Origin: Diprion similis
Taxonomy: Eukaryota; Arthropoda; Insecta; Hymenoptera; Diprionidae
Direction: 5' to 3'
DNA length: 64,000 bases
NCBI RefSeq assembly: GCF_021155765.1
Contig: NC_060108.1
Location: 16,145,025 to 16,209,024 of the forward strand
Every line of letters starts with the position of its first letter. The first letter of the stretch is position 1. A program made the translations under genes and the position numbers. Below, piece by piece: positions 1-14,290 of the stretch. Under the pieces are notes generated by a model. That model was not told the DNA's origin. It saw only the letters and a program-made list of their open reading frames with translations, and did not search any database.

Positions 1-2808
1 AAGAAGCAAACAAATTGATTCCCCGGGTGATATGAATATGAATCGATGACTCGGTGCTCTTATCGCTGGGTGCAGCTTGTTGCCAGTATAGTAAATTGCT
101 CGTACATAAATAATTAATATCCGTATATGTACTGTGGAGTGCATGACTGAATGAAATAAACGATAATTTCATATAATATATAAATGAGAACTGCATTAAC
201 GACGAAGTGGAAAATTGGTGGCTGTATACATATAGGTATAACAACAACACACCTCAGTTTTATTTCCCGTACGAAAGAATGTCGAACGTGTTAACTTGCC
301 TCGCTGCATTTTTTTCGTAATCTTATACACATGCCTCGGAATATCTACCAATTAACACTCGGACAGGGAGGGAGAGGGGGGGGGGGGGGGGGGAGTAGGT
401 GTTAATTGCAGGCATCGGTCCAGCAAGAAATGAAAAAATTCCGTCTACCTCTGCGCCCGTGATGTACGTGTATAAACTTATGTACACGTTGTACATACGT
501 TCGGAGTCTTCAGCTGCAGTCGCGAAGCCTGAAATCTCGGTAATAACAAGGGAATTACCATGCACATTATATATCACCGGAATTTACTCAATATTAATAT
601 AAGCAAATAAATTGCGTAAACAGCTGTGAAGATTACATTGCAAATATTGCAGTGTATATATACATATATATATATATAATACGATCTGCTACATGTGTAC
701 GAGGAGAAGAAAAAGAAGCAGCGTTGAAACGCAAAGAAGGACGCGGGATTAAAACATGCAATAACTCGTGATATTCTCGCGGATACAAATACGCAAGTTT
801 TTACATACATATACGTATATACGTCGGGGGCGTATACCTATGGTTATACCTATATACATAAAAGGTCTGACTGTTCCTTTCCCTCTTCCCCATTCTCTGT
901 CTCTCTCACTTTCTGGATTTGATTGAATTTTTTCACCGGGAAGAAATGTTTCCACCAAATGAATTCGTCGAAATATTGCATTCCGACTCGCGATCAAAAT
1001 CTTTCCTTTTATTAAAACAGTAAACCAGATGTATATATAAGAAATGACATTCCCGTTCGCACGCAGACATCTGATCCGATTCGATCTGAGCAATGCGCCT
1101 GCATATTTTCATCCCAGCTGCGTGTTGAAGAAAAATTAAAAAAAACACATACACACACACACATAGAATTACATAAAAGTGTCAGTGAGCGTCGAAGTCG
1201 TCTTTGGGAGGTAAAAACATTGGTCATCGCTAGCCGCGCTGCAGAGTTCATTCCCTTAATCGAAGACGTGAAAATTCCAAGATGCTATCCGCTAAGGAGT
1301 AAGGACAAAGGTTGACTGTGCGGGGGATGAAGTGAAATGCGAAACGGAGGAAACTGAGACGGAGTGAGAGAGTGAGATCCGGCTCACCCTCCGGTATCTA
1401 TATATGCGTACGTGCGTGTGTGTGTGAGTGTATATATATATATATATGTACATCCGCTAGCCAACAGCAACTACTACACAACATTGAGTCCATTCAATCT
1501 AATACTTCTACTTCTCCCAGACAGGAACAACCATTTGAACGCACACCCTCCAACCCGAGCCGGACACACCGGCGTGGTTAGGGGTGGTTTAATATCGGAT
1601 AATTGAATCCCCCGCCCTTTCGACGCTCCCTCTGACCACCCGCCGCCCTTCTCCTCTGCCCTAGACCGCCAGAGCTTCGTTCCATCTCGATCCACATCCT
1701 CCAGAGTCGGCTTCTTTGCCCGTCGCGAACATTTCTACATTTTCAAATTTTTCAATCTCTGATAATTTTCTTTTTTTTTTTTCTTATATCTCTATACGCT
1801 GCAGCGTTGGCATATGTGTAGACTTGACTATCTATAAAAGCAGATGGATTAAGCGAGGTAGAATCTCTAATGTATCATCAGAAACTGGTGCTCCATTTTG
1901 ATTCAATTCACAGGAAAGTTGGCTCAGTTTCAGTGCTCAGAGTCGGACTGATGCGCAACGAAAATGGTAAAAGTTCAGTGTTTAAAATAATTGCGATATT
2001 CAAGTACCCGACAAACGTGTATCTCTTCGACCCATCGCGTCGGTGCGTGGCTATTTTTTGTTCCAATTTTAGTTATTGTTTCATAGAATTTATGTCTCAT
2101 TCCGCCAGAGAGATACGAAGAAACAGGATATTAAATTCTGTTGTTCGATACAGCAGATGATAAACATCATCAATTCCGTATCGCGTGAATCATCATGTCA
2201 TTTATACATCTATAACCCTGTTCCTACAAAAAAGTCGTGAGCTGACTTTTACCAGTGTGAAAAGTTGTGTATACAAGTAGATAGAAACAAAAGACGAAGA
2301 TCCGAGAAATACAAGAATACTGTACAGTAGCAAGAAGGTAGAAGAGGCGTAATATTGCAGCCCCGCGTAGAAAGGATAAAAATAAATGAAGATGTAAGAA
2401 AACAACAAACAAAACAAAAAACAGAATAAACAACTACGTTTATTGTTCGCCACTGGAGCTCCGTTGAGGGGGGGGGGTGGTACAAAAAATTGAAAGACAA
2501 ACAGAAAACTAAACCGAGAAAAGAAGTACGACTAACAACTGGGTCATCTTTTCATCGGAATGAAAAATCTTTAGTACAGATTCCGGAGACTCCATACCTA
2601 GCTCGCGTCTAGCTAAGTGCAGCAGCTGTCGCAAAATACCGCGCACAATATCCACTCAACATGTTTCGTTACCAAAATCACTAGCGACCCTGAAGATCCC
2701 TGGGTTAAATTTTCAAGGTAAAAGATCACCCTCCAGTTGTAACGTTCGCGCGACTTCTTCACGTGCTGTTCAGAAACCGACTGGGGCCCGTTAAGTGTTC
2801 CCTATTTA
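1..2808. other. Non-coding DNA with simple repeats
   Basis: I see no supportable gene here. Reading frames are short and several run through low-complexity sequence. The stretch contains a pure G run at 376-393, TA repeats near 653-680 and 1431-1446, a CA run near 1147-1164 and a T run near 1770-1782. Confidence 0.6.
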
Positions 2809-2809
2809 A

Positions 2810-3023
2810 GGTAAGTGTACCAATTATTGACACGTTTATTCACCAATTAATTATCGACCCATTTATTTTCAAAAATTATAAATTGTCGGCACAAATTGTG
2901 AATTTTTTCGACGGCTAAAATTAATCACTAAAGAGTTGGACGGTAAAAATTTATTTTTTAATAATTTTAGTACTAAGGATCAGACAGATTCAACCAAAAA
3001 AGGTCAATAATTGGTACTTTACC
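2810..3023. mobile_element. Short inverted-repeat element (MITE-like)
   Basis: The left end reads GTAAGTGTACCAATTATTGA and the right end, read in reverse complement, gives GTAAAGTACCAATTATTGAC, so about 20 bp of near-perfect terminal inverted repeat bound a 214-bp AT-rich core. There is no coding capacity. This is the form of a non-autonomous DNA transposon. No clear target-site duplication is visible, so the superfamily is not assigned. Confidence 0.5.
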
Positions 3024-5485
3024 CTGGAACATGGCTTGTAGGAACATGAAAATTGATCTTAGTGAAGGCAAACAAACGTGTTGCGGGACTTTTCGCTGAT
3101 TGTAAGACAGCGGATACTTTCATCGGACAACACACCTGCGGCTTGGACGCGCGTATCACCGTAACGTTGGGTGAATTGGGTTTACCGCAAAGTTGAAAGT
3201 GGAACGGTTCACTTCACCGATGGAATCGCCAGTTCCGCGACGAGTGAATCTTGAATACCTACACCGTCGTCGTACGCGTATGAGAAGCGATTTCGACGTG
3301 TATGTTGCACAGACACGCAGCAGGCACGTTCGTGCACGTATATACGTATACCCCAACGCATGCCAACTATTGATCGACTAGGATTCGCTACTACTAGCTG
3401 CCATAGTCTGGCATGTCTGCATGTGTCTATACATATGCGTCTACACTATGCTCGTATACCTTATCCTCCGTTCAACAGTCGCTGCTTTGGTCAACAATGG
3501 TTAATTCGTTGTCAGCACCTTACATTTTATCTCGGGTCAAAGAGATTCTACTCCATAACATGGATATGTGATTTGCCAGAGAAAAATGATCGAAATGATT
3601 TTTCAAAGCATGCCCTAGAGCTGTCGGGATTCAGGTGTCCGTAAATACACATTTCTCCATGAATGTGATACATCGCCTAACGCATACTCCTAAGTACATA
3701 ACGACACACATGCTGCACATACGAGTTTATATACGTCATGAGAAGAAGGGCCGCGATGCAGAGGCTTGGTGTGGCAAGGCGAAGGGGATAATGAAATTGC
3801 ACTCATCGTGTGAAATTTAATATTAATCCTGGATGTAATACGAGAGACTCGCCAGTGATTCTCAACCAACACGTTATATGCTGTACGAGTTGTGGTTTTG
3901 TATAATATTGTTGGTATCGTTCAGCGATGCAGCGTCAAAATAATATCGCGGCATCGCGATAGCGACGATTCTAGAATTGGATAGAAAAATAGAAAGAACC
4001 AGATGGACGAGGGTTACATCGCCTTATCTTCCCAACGGCACGGTCGTTATTTTTCAACGGGTTTGCAAATGTACATCGACGGAAGTTGAGAACCGCGACG
4101 GCGTTCAAGTGACGAGCGTCTTGTTAAAATATTAATTCCGGACTTTTAATGAAAGACCGCCTTCAGCCTCTCCGTCTCTCCCCTTCTCCCTCCTCCTCCC
4201 CGTCCTGCTGCTCCTTCTTCTTCTTCTTCTTCTTCTTCTTCTTCTTCGGCGTTTCACCCGCCGCTCTTTCTCTCCGTTCTCTTCTCTTATCCGCGACCTC
4301 CTGCCCCCGCCGCTTACCAACGTCACCGCATCCCTCAACGGATTTATACCCTCGTAATTATTATTCATAGACACCATTCTAACCTGGGACATGTACGCGT
4401 GTCTGCCATGTATATACACCTATACCTCGATTATACACTAACAGGTACCGTGCATGGCGTACCTATACGTATCCGCAGGGAGAAGAATAAGGAGACTTAA
4501 ATACCGAGGGTCGGATGACCGTAAACTTATCCCTTCGCGTCGTTAACAAAATCCTTTATGTACGTAGTCAAAATTTTCCTTCGCCGTAAACAACTTAAAA
4601 ATGGATACAACAATTTCGAAAGTCTTAAAGAGTTTAGTAGGTACCTCATTTCGTAACTCGGCTGCAATTTGCGATCCATACACGTCAATGTTACCCATAT
4701 ATATATATAATCTATATGTGCATATACAAAACCTTAAGCTGATCCCTGAAAATCTTTCTAATTCGTGCGAATACTGCACTATATATATACATACACAGAT
4801 GTGTGCGTGTACCTCGTATAAGATACATGCACCTGCGATTACACACACACACACACATGGTGTTGGTTCGGATACGGCGGACTGGACTGCTGCAGAGAGT
4901 TACGCGGTTGTAAAACCTTGTACATACCTATAATATGTATACATATAAATATATGTATGCATCATGTGGGTATACTATAATACGCAAATGGCAAGCAAGA
5001 CGGAAAGAGAGGAAGAAAGAGGTGAGCGGGTGAGCGGGTGAGCGAGCGAGAGCACAATCGAGAGTGAGAGAGAGAAAGAGAGAGGGAGGGAGGGAGGGAG
5101 GGAGAGAGAGGGGAAGAGGCGGTTGAAGGTGGCGGTGCAACGTCCTGCGATTCGATACTTGGCGTGCCTCGTCCCTGTCTCGCTCCGGTTTACAATCCTG
5201 TGCAACCTCCTGGCTCTGCTAGCCGCCTAGTACGACCAGGACGATTTTGGCGCCATTTACAACCGTTCCTTCAACCTTTCCCCACGATTCACGCTCGTCG
5301 TTCTACACATCGATATAATATACCTATATCGTTACACGGGACTGCAGGTATTACGTCCGGCCCGTGACTTTCGCACGTGTATGCAGAATTATATTATACC
5401 CGACGACTCGTTCTCGCCGGGCGCCCTTGCCTTCGTCGCGGTTCTGCAGCGCCAGAAGTGAAGGGAGAAGCGGAGAGAGCGAGAG

Positions 5486-5526
<41 letters not shown>

Positions 5527-7750
5527 TGGAGCGCTTTATTATAAATTGTCGAAACGCTGTGTAAACCTTACCGTAGCGCGGGTATACAGAATCAGGGACA
5601 AGAAAAGAGTTATTAGATTAATTAACGTAATCCTAATAGGATCTCATCTTGACGCACAATGTAGTCAGCCCTCCTTCTCCTCCCCCCCCCCCCTCCCACC
5701 CTCCTCTCCCGTTCTCTCTCCTCACCCCTTCTCCGACACACACGCCCGGCAAGCAGACACATCGCGTGCTACGTGGACATTATCATGCGTACCTGCCCGC
5801 CTAACTAAGGCTCCTAAATACGCCTCCCCTCTCCCCCCCGCCACCCAAGTCATGGAAGGCAGGTGCAGATTCGCACTAGACGACGAGGAGGACGAATACC
5901 GCGTGCATGGCATGCAAGGCCCCCGGGTTCGCAGACAAGATAGGTTGGTTACCTTATGTGAACAATGGGCTTCGATTAACCCGGCAAACCTACCGCAGGG
6001 CGGGCGTACGGTTAATGGGTGAATTGTCCGCAAAGTCGTTTCTCTAGACTTGCGCATCCTTCGTCTTTTTCCGCGCGCGGAGTTTGCCGAATGATCGGAT
6101 AAACGAGGCCGCAGTTTTTTGATCCGCACTCACAGGAGTGTACTTGCAAAACGATTGATATTCCTTTTTTTCGTTACACACGTATGAAAGATATGTAACT
6201 TTGTAGAGTACGTTATTGTATTATCTGAAATAGCGAGTCACGCACGCATACCGCGTATTCAATTACACGGTACAGCGCCATGTAGTATAGGCATAATATG
6301 CACGTATATATGTATGTATGTATGTATGTATATATGACGTTCTTTTTTCGAGAAGAGAAAAAGAGCAGCGAAGTCTAGCTGACATGAGAGTCGCGGGAGA
6401 TCCCGAAGCGGAGCGAAGAGAACATAATATCTCGGCCGAGATGAGATCCGTATCTTCCTTCACGATTGCTTTGAAAATCGTGCCCCGAATAGCGAAGATT
6501 CGGGATCTCAGATTTTATATTTGCGAATAAATCAGTTTCACGCCCCGGCCCGGCCCGAAGCCGCGCACCCCTGCCCCAACAACCGCCAGCCCTGCAAGCC
6601 CGTTTTTACATTTCGCCAAGTGAAGAAAAACATACAATTCGTATTAACAAACGGGTATTAGCACTACAAAGCGCAGAATTCGAAGCAACAAACGCTAGTG
6701 AGAATTCCGCTGTAACGTTCACGTCGCAGGGTGAGCTTTAAGGGCAGCTTTAAAGCAGGCACGCCTCGGCGTCTGGCGGGCTAAACGAGCCCAACGCATA
6801 TAGTTGCAGGGGAGGGGGAAGCAGAGGGGGGGAGGAAATAATCGTGCAGCAGTGTAGACGGTCGGTACTCACTCTGGTTGTCAGGAAATCGAATACCCAG
6901 GTGTGAACTTTAGAGTCTGTTTCATGAACCTGCACGGGGGTGGGTTAAAAATTCGTAGCACTGATTTGGTAGGGTAGTCTGCAAAGTAGCTCTGCAGCGT
7001 CGCTGTGCCCACGTGACTGATCCAGCGGTGGTAGCGACGCACCGAGTCACGGAGTAATCTGGATGGGAGAATTTAGTTTTTTTTTTTTTGTTTTTTATTT
7101 GTACGATCAGGCTGATGTGCAGTTTTTCTTTTCTCCTATGTATAGTTTTTTTTTTTTTTTTTTTTGTTTTAGTTCGTGTCAATGCTCCCTTGCCATTCGT
7201 CGGAAATACCCAACGGAACGATCGTCGTTATCGTCGTGACACGTGAGCAAGATATGAAAGCGAAAAAACGCATGCTTTCGGATCGAAATGAACCACAATA
7301 AACCACCGAAAGTCACCCCTGCTAAAAACAGAGGAGAGACTAGAGTAGTGCAAAGTCTTCATCGTCCAACATCTCGTATTTCGTCCGCTTCGACAAATTA
7401 TATTAATATTATAATTGTTTCATCATTCGGTGGGATTTATTTATGACGGTTTTTCCTTCTTTCCGGTTAATAACGCGTCAAAATGCCTGTGGTCATTGCG
7501 AAAGGCTGCGGTCACCGCAGCAGTGAGACAGGCGTTAATAAATATTCTAATTGTGGTGGTGCGCGATGTTGACCGTATTAGGAAACGGTAGATAAATCGT
7601 TTCAAATGAAGAAAGAAGATAACGTCGATCCGACGACGCGATCGTTGTCTCAAGCGTTTATTTATTTCTCCTAAAACTAGCCAACGATCCTCTCGTTCGT
7701 TAACATTTCTCTCCCTCGTCAATATGTTTCAATATTACGATTATACAGCA
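3024..7750. other. Non-coding DNA rich in microsatellites
   Basis: No gene can be supported. Simple repeats include CTT at about 4213-4247, GGGA/GA at about 5060-5115, GATA at about 5487-5514, TATG at about 6308-6334, and T runs near 7078-7090 and 7146-7164. The 158-codon open frame at 5546-6022 crosses poly-C and proline-rich low complexity and resembles no family I know. Confidence 0.55.
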
Positions 7751-7759
7751 TCCCTCGAT

Positions 7760-8200
7760 CAACGGTTTCGAGGTGACGTTAGGGCGCGACGGCTGCCCGC
7801 GGCATACTGAGAGACGATCGTCGAGCGGCGCCAGAGGGTTGGCGTCGCCTCCCTCCACCGGGTCGCCATCCCGGAGAACGACGAGGGGTAAAGGGGTGCC
7901 CTGCTATACGGGGGAGGACAGGGAGACCAGAAAGGGCGAGGGAGGACGGGGACGGAAGAGAACCGCACTTCCAGGGCACCGCGAAGCGACTGAACCTCAG
8001 CCCCGCGAGGCGCGCGCGAAAGCGAGACGCAAACGCCATCTCCTGGACGTTCGATTTTCCAGAAGCCTCGTCTTCGCCCAGGAACGTATACCAATCTGCC
8101 CGCCCCCGATGAACGCAAGTTTTGCTCATCAATTTTATCTCAGGTGGTGGATCATCGATGGACCGAAAGAAGAAATGCGGGACGATACAAGAAGATCCTC
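7760..8200. other. GC-rich, CpG-rich island
   Basis: This block is much richer in G+C and CpG than its AT-rich surroundings. Open frames exist on both strands (for example 7773-8333 plus, 7759-8118 minus), as expected where TA-containing stop codons are scarce, and neither translation resembles a known domain. It could be a promoter or first-exon region of an unidentified transcript. Confidence 0.35.
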
Positions 8201-11200
8201 ATCGCTAGAAGATGCTTCTCCAAAAACCCGGAAGACGATCGAGAAACTTGTTTTTCGATGTTTCAATCAAGAAGCGATCGATTTCAGAGTTGAATTTTCG
8301 GACATCGGGAACATTGATGGACAGAGGAATTAGAGAAGAGAATCGAGGGGAAATAAGATGGACTTGAGTGCACAGTGCCCTGATCAATGACGCGGCACTG
8401 TCGGCTGGGTTCCTTCTCTTTCTCGCGGACAGCCGAGCCTCCGTGGTTCTGACTGGGCGGGATTTCGGATAAACGCATGCGCGACTCCCCTCGTCTCACC
8501 CCCGCGCGATAACTTGTTACGACCAGGAGGCGGCGCGAGCATAAACTCCGACGAAAAGCGTACCGCGATTGGAGGAACACGAGGTCTGAACAGTAAGCAG
8601 CGGTTCCTCCCCCGTGAGGCTATTAATGCACCTGCCCGACGTCATTAATCACCTGACACAGCGCCCCTCTTGACCCTCGAGAAGTTGGTGCGCTGCTTAT
8701 ATCTCCAAGTCGTTCGCAATTTCGAAAGCATCATACACACCCCGTGAAAAGCTCCCACTGCATAACGTGGAGCTAATTATCTTGGGCCCGGGATTCGATA
8801 CAACATTGTAAGTGACCGCTGCTGTAGGCAACCCCGAAGTCAACGACCCTCGAAATCGTTCCGTGCGTTAATCAATCATTAAACCCCCATGCATATCGGG
8901 TGGATGCAGAGCGGCCGTTTGCATGTGGCAACGTCGAATGTCAGGCCCACGGGGTGTTTACTCTGTACAAGTAATGCCTAGACGTGCGCTGTATCATTTT
9001 TCTTGTCGCATGTTCCCCCGCGTCCACATATAAACACGAATGTGAAGGTATATAGTGGACGGGGTATCGCGGGGTGACCACAGCGAAGAAGGGGGACCAA
9101 AGTTCCTGGAGGGGGGAGGTGGAGGTACGAGAGAGGGGGTGGGTCACCGGACGGCGACGGGGTAGCAGGGAATTAATTACCCAGGAAGCCTTGCGGACCG
9201 CTTTGATGTCCGACGGCTTCCAAAGCGCCAGGTAGACCTGCGACTACGACGACGCCGACCGGGTAACGTTTACACGTACGAGGTTGGTACGTGTGCACCA
9301 AGTGTGTACGAGTAGGTATAAACTATGACTTGACTCGAGTGAGCAGGTATAAGGCGAGTGAGTCGCGTACGTACGTACATACATACATAGGTATATAAAT
9401 ACATACATACATTGGTTGTAGATGTGAGCAAACGTACATCATCATCTACCTATCCAAATAGGGAGAAGGCAGGTGTATATACTCAGGAAAGGCAATGGAG
9501 CTTTGATGCAATGTTTGGTGCGTGTGTACATACATTATACATACTGGAATGAAGACCGATCAGGTGGACCAGGACCGGCGGTCGGTAGTTACAAGGGTTG
9601 CGGAACGAACTGCAGGTTGGATTTTGAAAGGACGTTTTGACTGAAGGGTTGACTCGGTGCAGCGAGAATAGACGACAATCGTTCAGCACCGCCGCCCGTT
9701 ACTCGCTTCTCAAATCGATACTTAATGAATAATTGTTATGCCGCGAGAGGTATTTACACCAGTTCTATACCTATACGTACACCCTGGACTATAATCTAGC
9801 TCAAACACGAAGCAAATGACCGTCGACACGCGAGGGTGTCCTCCACCTCTTGTCGTGGTCCCGTGTGACTACATATGTATAAACCTGTCGCAGCTGCGAC
9901 ATTTACACGCATGCGATATGTCCGCGGCAATTCGTGTGGGTCGGTAAGCACCGTGTTTATATTCGAAAACGCGCCTCGTTACCGCCGGTTTATCAGTTAA
10001 TAATAAATGCCGAGATTTGACAATCTAAAAGTGTGGTATGTGGATCTGGCGACGAACTTCTTCCAGGCAAAGTCACTCGTCAGTCTGCCGATATACGGAT
10101 CTACGACTGTATATACATTATCAATTTATTGCACAAAATCTCGTCCAATATATGCGGTTATACTGTAAGAAATCGAAGGTGTTAAAACATAGAAAAAGTG
10201 GCAGATTTGGACTACCGTAAAACGATTTTCATGGTCAATTCAGAACTTGAAATTGTCAGACATAGTTTTGTCATATTGACATCAAAAAATATTCTATAAA
10301 ACTCCGCAACGCATTTTTTTACAGTGATAAAAGTCTTGGACAAAACGGTCCAGATTGTATTACAATTCATGGAATAAAAGTTAAAGGCAGGGAACCAGTG
10401 CAATATGATGAAGACCGGCTCGCGGTCAAGGAGAGAATAAAACTGTGCATGGGCTGAAGAAATTTGAAAATCAAATGCAGTGTTAATCGCGGGTTAGCTG
10501 AGTGAGAAGAAATCGTGTAGTAGCGGGGCTAAGCAGTACCGGAAAAACGCGGGAAGCCTGCTTGCACATCCACCGCGCGAGCTTGGAAAGCTGGGTCTCT
10601 TTTGTTCATAAAACAAAAGAGGATATGTTCACTGTTTGAATTTAAAGTAATGCCGGCACCATGGAACGCTCAAGCGAATCTATTGTCCCAGGAGAAGGTT
10701 TTGCCGGTACAAGACCATGAGTCGCTCAACGAAAACCTCTCTTCATACCGCATCCTGGTTAGGTAATCGCGAAGAGTGCTGGCACTGCCGCCTAACCCAG
10801 ACCGCCTGCCTCGTTCCCCTATTTGCGAAATTCGCGTGACAAATGTCTGCCGATAACGAACGTCAATCGGACGGTGAGAAATTACGAACGAGTGACTATA
10901 GTCGACTGACGATGAGATCTAACGAAAAATCTTACGCTAAGTTCTATCGAAGTCGGCCTGAGTTGTGATACAACTTGTCGAATCGGTCCCAGGGCCATCG
11001 TGCCTTGTGGCGATTTCAACCCGACGATGATTTATGATAATTCGTAGCATTGGCGTGAGATAGTGACAAGATATGAAATTATCTTAACTCAGACGGGCAC
11101 CAGGCAATCCTCAAGGACTGTTATTACCTCCGCATCTGTCGGTCGGTGCGACGGTCGAAGGATCGGTATCCAATTGCTTCGAAAACACGAACTGCGATAC

Positions 11201-13860
11201 CCTGTCTTTATACCAACACTCGTACAGCTTCTACTTATACATCCACACCGATCCAGTCTACTCAGACTCATTGTCAGATTATCCAGCAGGGTCCCATAAG
11301 CCCACCCCTCGTGCCTATGCTTCGCTCTTCTCGTAAACCTTCGGAAGGACAGACAAAAAACTTATTGGCATAACAAGGAGATCAATCATAACACCAAACG
11401 ATCCCGTAATCATTCATCCTTCGTGCAATGAAATGTGGAATTTCATGAGCATAACGAAGGTACATACATCTGGCAATCTTGGATAAAGCCTTCAATTATT
11501 TTTGGACTCGGATTACCGTTGGGTCATTTCCTTGTTTATACGAGTGACACCGTGATGCATCGAGTATGCGTGTATACGTATATTATTCCTTATTGGAGTG
11601 GCGGGTATCAGCGTAGGTATACTACAAGGGAGGGCTTTAATGGGCCATCAGAACGCGGAGTGGATGTCCGCTATCCACAGCTATGGTGGAAATCGACTTA
11701 TCCTCAGGCGGTGCGTTTCCTAGGAGCAATCATTGTTTGCCAATTAGCAGAGTTTATCCTACAGCTCTGAACGGCTTACGAGTAATTGTCCACGACGAAT
11801 GGCCACGGACGAATCCGTCGTGCAGGAACGTCCTGTAGGTATACCTACGTACGCAAAGTTATCTCTGTGCTAACATACCTACGTATATCGGACAGGCAAT
11901 TGTACCTTGGCTGATACGAATGGTCAAAGATCACTGAAGATGTCGTGAACAGTACCTAGATAAACAGGCTGCAAGTGTCAACATTTGACCCTCGATAACA
12001 TACAGGCTCTAGTGAACGTCAGACAACGTAACTCAACGACGCTCTTATATCACAATTTTTTTTGCAAATTGTCACATCAAACACTCGCCAACTTTTTCGC
12101 GACGAAAAGGTATTAGGCGCAGGAGATACGGCTGCACGTGATCAGGCAAAGCCTGATCCTGAGTTCAGACTCGTCGATCATCGTCGTGAACTCGTGACGG
12201 TGGCGATGAGCATCCCTGCATACTGCAGGCTTTGTTTTGGGCTCCACAGTTTATATCTTAGGTTTCGGCGATGATTGCACGATAATATCGCCGCGAATTT
12301 GTATAGCTTTTGCAGCTGCAGGGGTTGCATCTGACTTACACACGAATCTGGGGTCTTTTGTTCGCTTTTAACGAGACGCTGATTACCCCGTCTTTTTCCC
12401 GGTTCTATATATCGTACGAGGATGTAAATAATAATCGCAATAGACCCGAGCCGTGTCTACTTATCAGGAATCGATCCAGACCCGAAGCTGTTACATCCAT
12501 TGTCTTCTTCGACCCGAGAACTGTGCATGGACCGAATGATTCTCGCCCGTAATTGTCCACTGCAGAAACTATCAATAGCAGTCTTGTGAATTGGCCTCAG
12601 TGAGAAAAGTGGAAGAGAAAAACGGAAGATACGGTACTGCTTTTCCGATGTTGAAACAATGCGGAAGAATTGAATTAAACCAAGACTCGATATATCGCAA
12701 TATAACGCTTCCCGATTTATCTATGCTTTCATGTACTTTTTCAACCACTCGAGGGCACAGCGAGCTGCAGTCAAACGGACGTAGCGGGTGAGCAGACAGG
12801 GTTTAGGGATTAGCGTAGAAAAATATTGGGAAAAAATATGAAGCGACGTGGAAAAGGTTAGTACGAGAGATAACGGTTGTTAAAAAAGCTTGAAAATTCC
12901 ATCGGGCCGAATCCAAAGTATAACAGATATTTAAATCTGAAAGATCATATATCCGTGGCAGAGGCCTCATGTTCATGAATTTCTCGGATGAACACACACG
13001 CGTTTTGCGCTGCGGATACTTTATACTTTACCATGATCACATGAACACCCAGGCAAACAAGCGACGCTTACACCGTCAAGGGATGAAGCACTAATACCTG
13101 CACCGTGTAACTCAAATGCATGCACAATACCCGGCACAGACTGCCGACTTAAATAAGCGAAAGGAATATTTTTATATTATTTTATTCCCCCGTGAAAGGA
13201 TATCCCTGCGCCATCCTCGCGGTTTGGAGAAAATCTGAGCATTGTTCTCCGGTATAGAAAAGCGCCGGGTGGCTTAGTTTACACGACCGGACACGGCTCT
13301 TCGTTATTCGCAAATTCGTTCCAACACACATTATACACTTGCGTAAGTGTTCAGGAATGGTTCAGAATCAGTTCTGAATTTTCTTGAATCTCGAGTCACC
13401 GTTGCAGTTTCCTTCGTTTCGTTAAAAACTTACCACGTGAAATTTACGAGATTGAAGTAAGTAAAGTTATCGCAACAAAACATTGAGAAAAAATCCACGA
13501 TCATCTTATTTCTACAACGCTTTTGAAGGCACTAGGATTGCATGGTATAATTATATTTCATAAATTTATAACAGTTTACCGAATTTCAAACAGTTCCAAA
13601 ATTTGTGAAACAACGGTTTCTCCTGAACTTGAATCGTTACGACAAAGCTACCAACTTCTCCATGATCGATACGTCTTCAACGTTCAATACACGCACTTCG
13701 ACTCCACGACTGAGATCTTTACGTTTCATAAACGAAAGGAATCTCAGGAGCATTGGAAGTCAGTGGAGAAATAAGGATCGTGCGATGAGCCGATCAGATC
13801 AGGCCATAACGAATTGGCTTTGGTGTCCAAACACACCGACGAAGAAGGCTTGAAGTCGCG
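8201..13860. other. Non-coding DNA, no recognisable gene
   Basis: Only short scattered reading frames are present. An ACAT/ACGT simple repeat lies at about 9367-9412. The 111-codon plus frame at 11435-11770 has no recognisable domain, no flanking splice signals that extend it and no family resemblance, so I do not call it. Confidence 0.5.
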
Positions 13861-13869
13861 CGAATAACA

Positions 13870-14290
13870 ACGGCATGCCACCACCCCCGAGTCTTCGGCG
13901 TTCCTCGCGTTCCTGGCGTTCCTGCGCGGCGTCAGGATACGGATACCGTACGTACGGTACCGTCGATACGAGCACCACCTTCGCCCGGGTATCGCCCACG
14001 GGCGCCGAAAGCGCCTCCTCGTCGAAGCGAGAGCTGAAGCAGGTTCGGGGGTGGTTAACGCGAGTAATAAGCACCTGCCCGCCTCAAGACCCAGCAGGGA
14101 CTTGATTCATTCCACTGTAAGTACAGAGTCCGCGGCACCGACAACGCCGTTGGCTCAGCTGCAGGAATGCCGGGTCCAGCCGAGCTGCCCGCGCCTCTCG
14201 CCGACGAGGAATCACCGTCCTCCTCTAGGGGCCCAGTGGGGCCCAGTGGGGCCCAGGGCCCGCACCTTTGCGCCGACTTTTCGCCATCTG
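13870..14290. other. GC-rich island with short direct repeats
   Basis: A second GC- and CpG-rich block. At about 14,227-14,257 the unit GGGGCCCAGT is repeated in tandem nearly three times. Frames are open on both strands but encode proline/arginine/serine-rich low-complexity sequence. A GTAAGT donor-like site occurs at about 14,117. It may mark a promoter or an unidentified 5' exon. Confidence 0.35.

Noticed and set aside
5546-6022. 158-codon plus-strand open frame
   Set aside because: It runs through poly-C and proline-rich low complexity, shows no domain and has no supporting splice structure.
11435-11770. 111-codon plus-strand open frame
   Set aside because: No recognisable domain and no flanking exon evidence.
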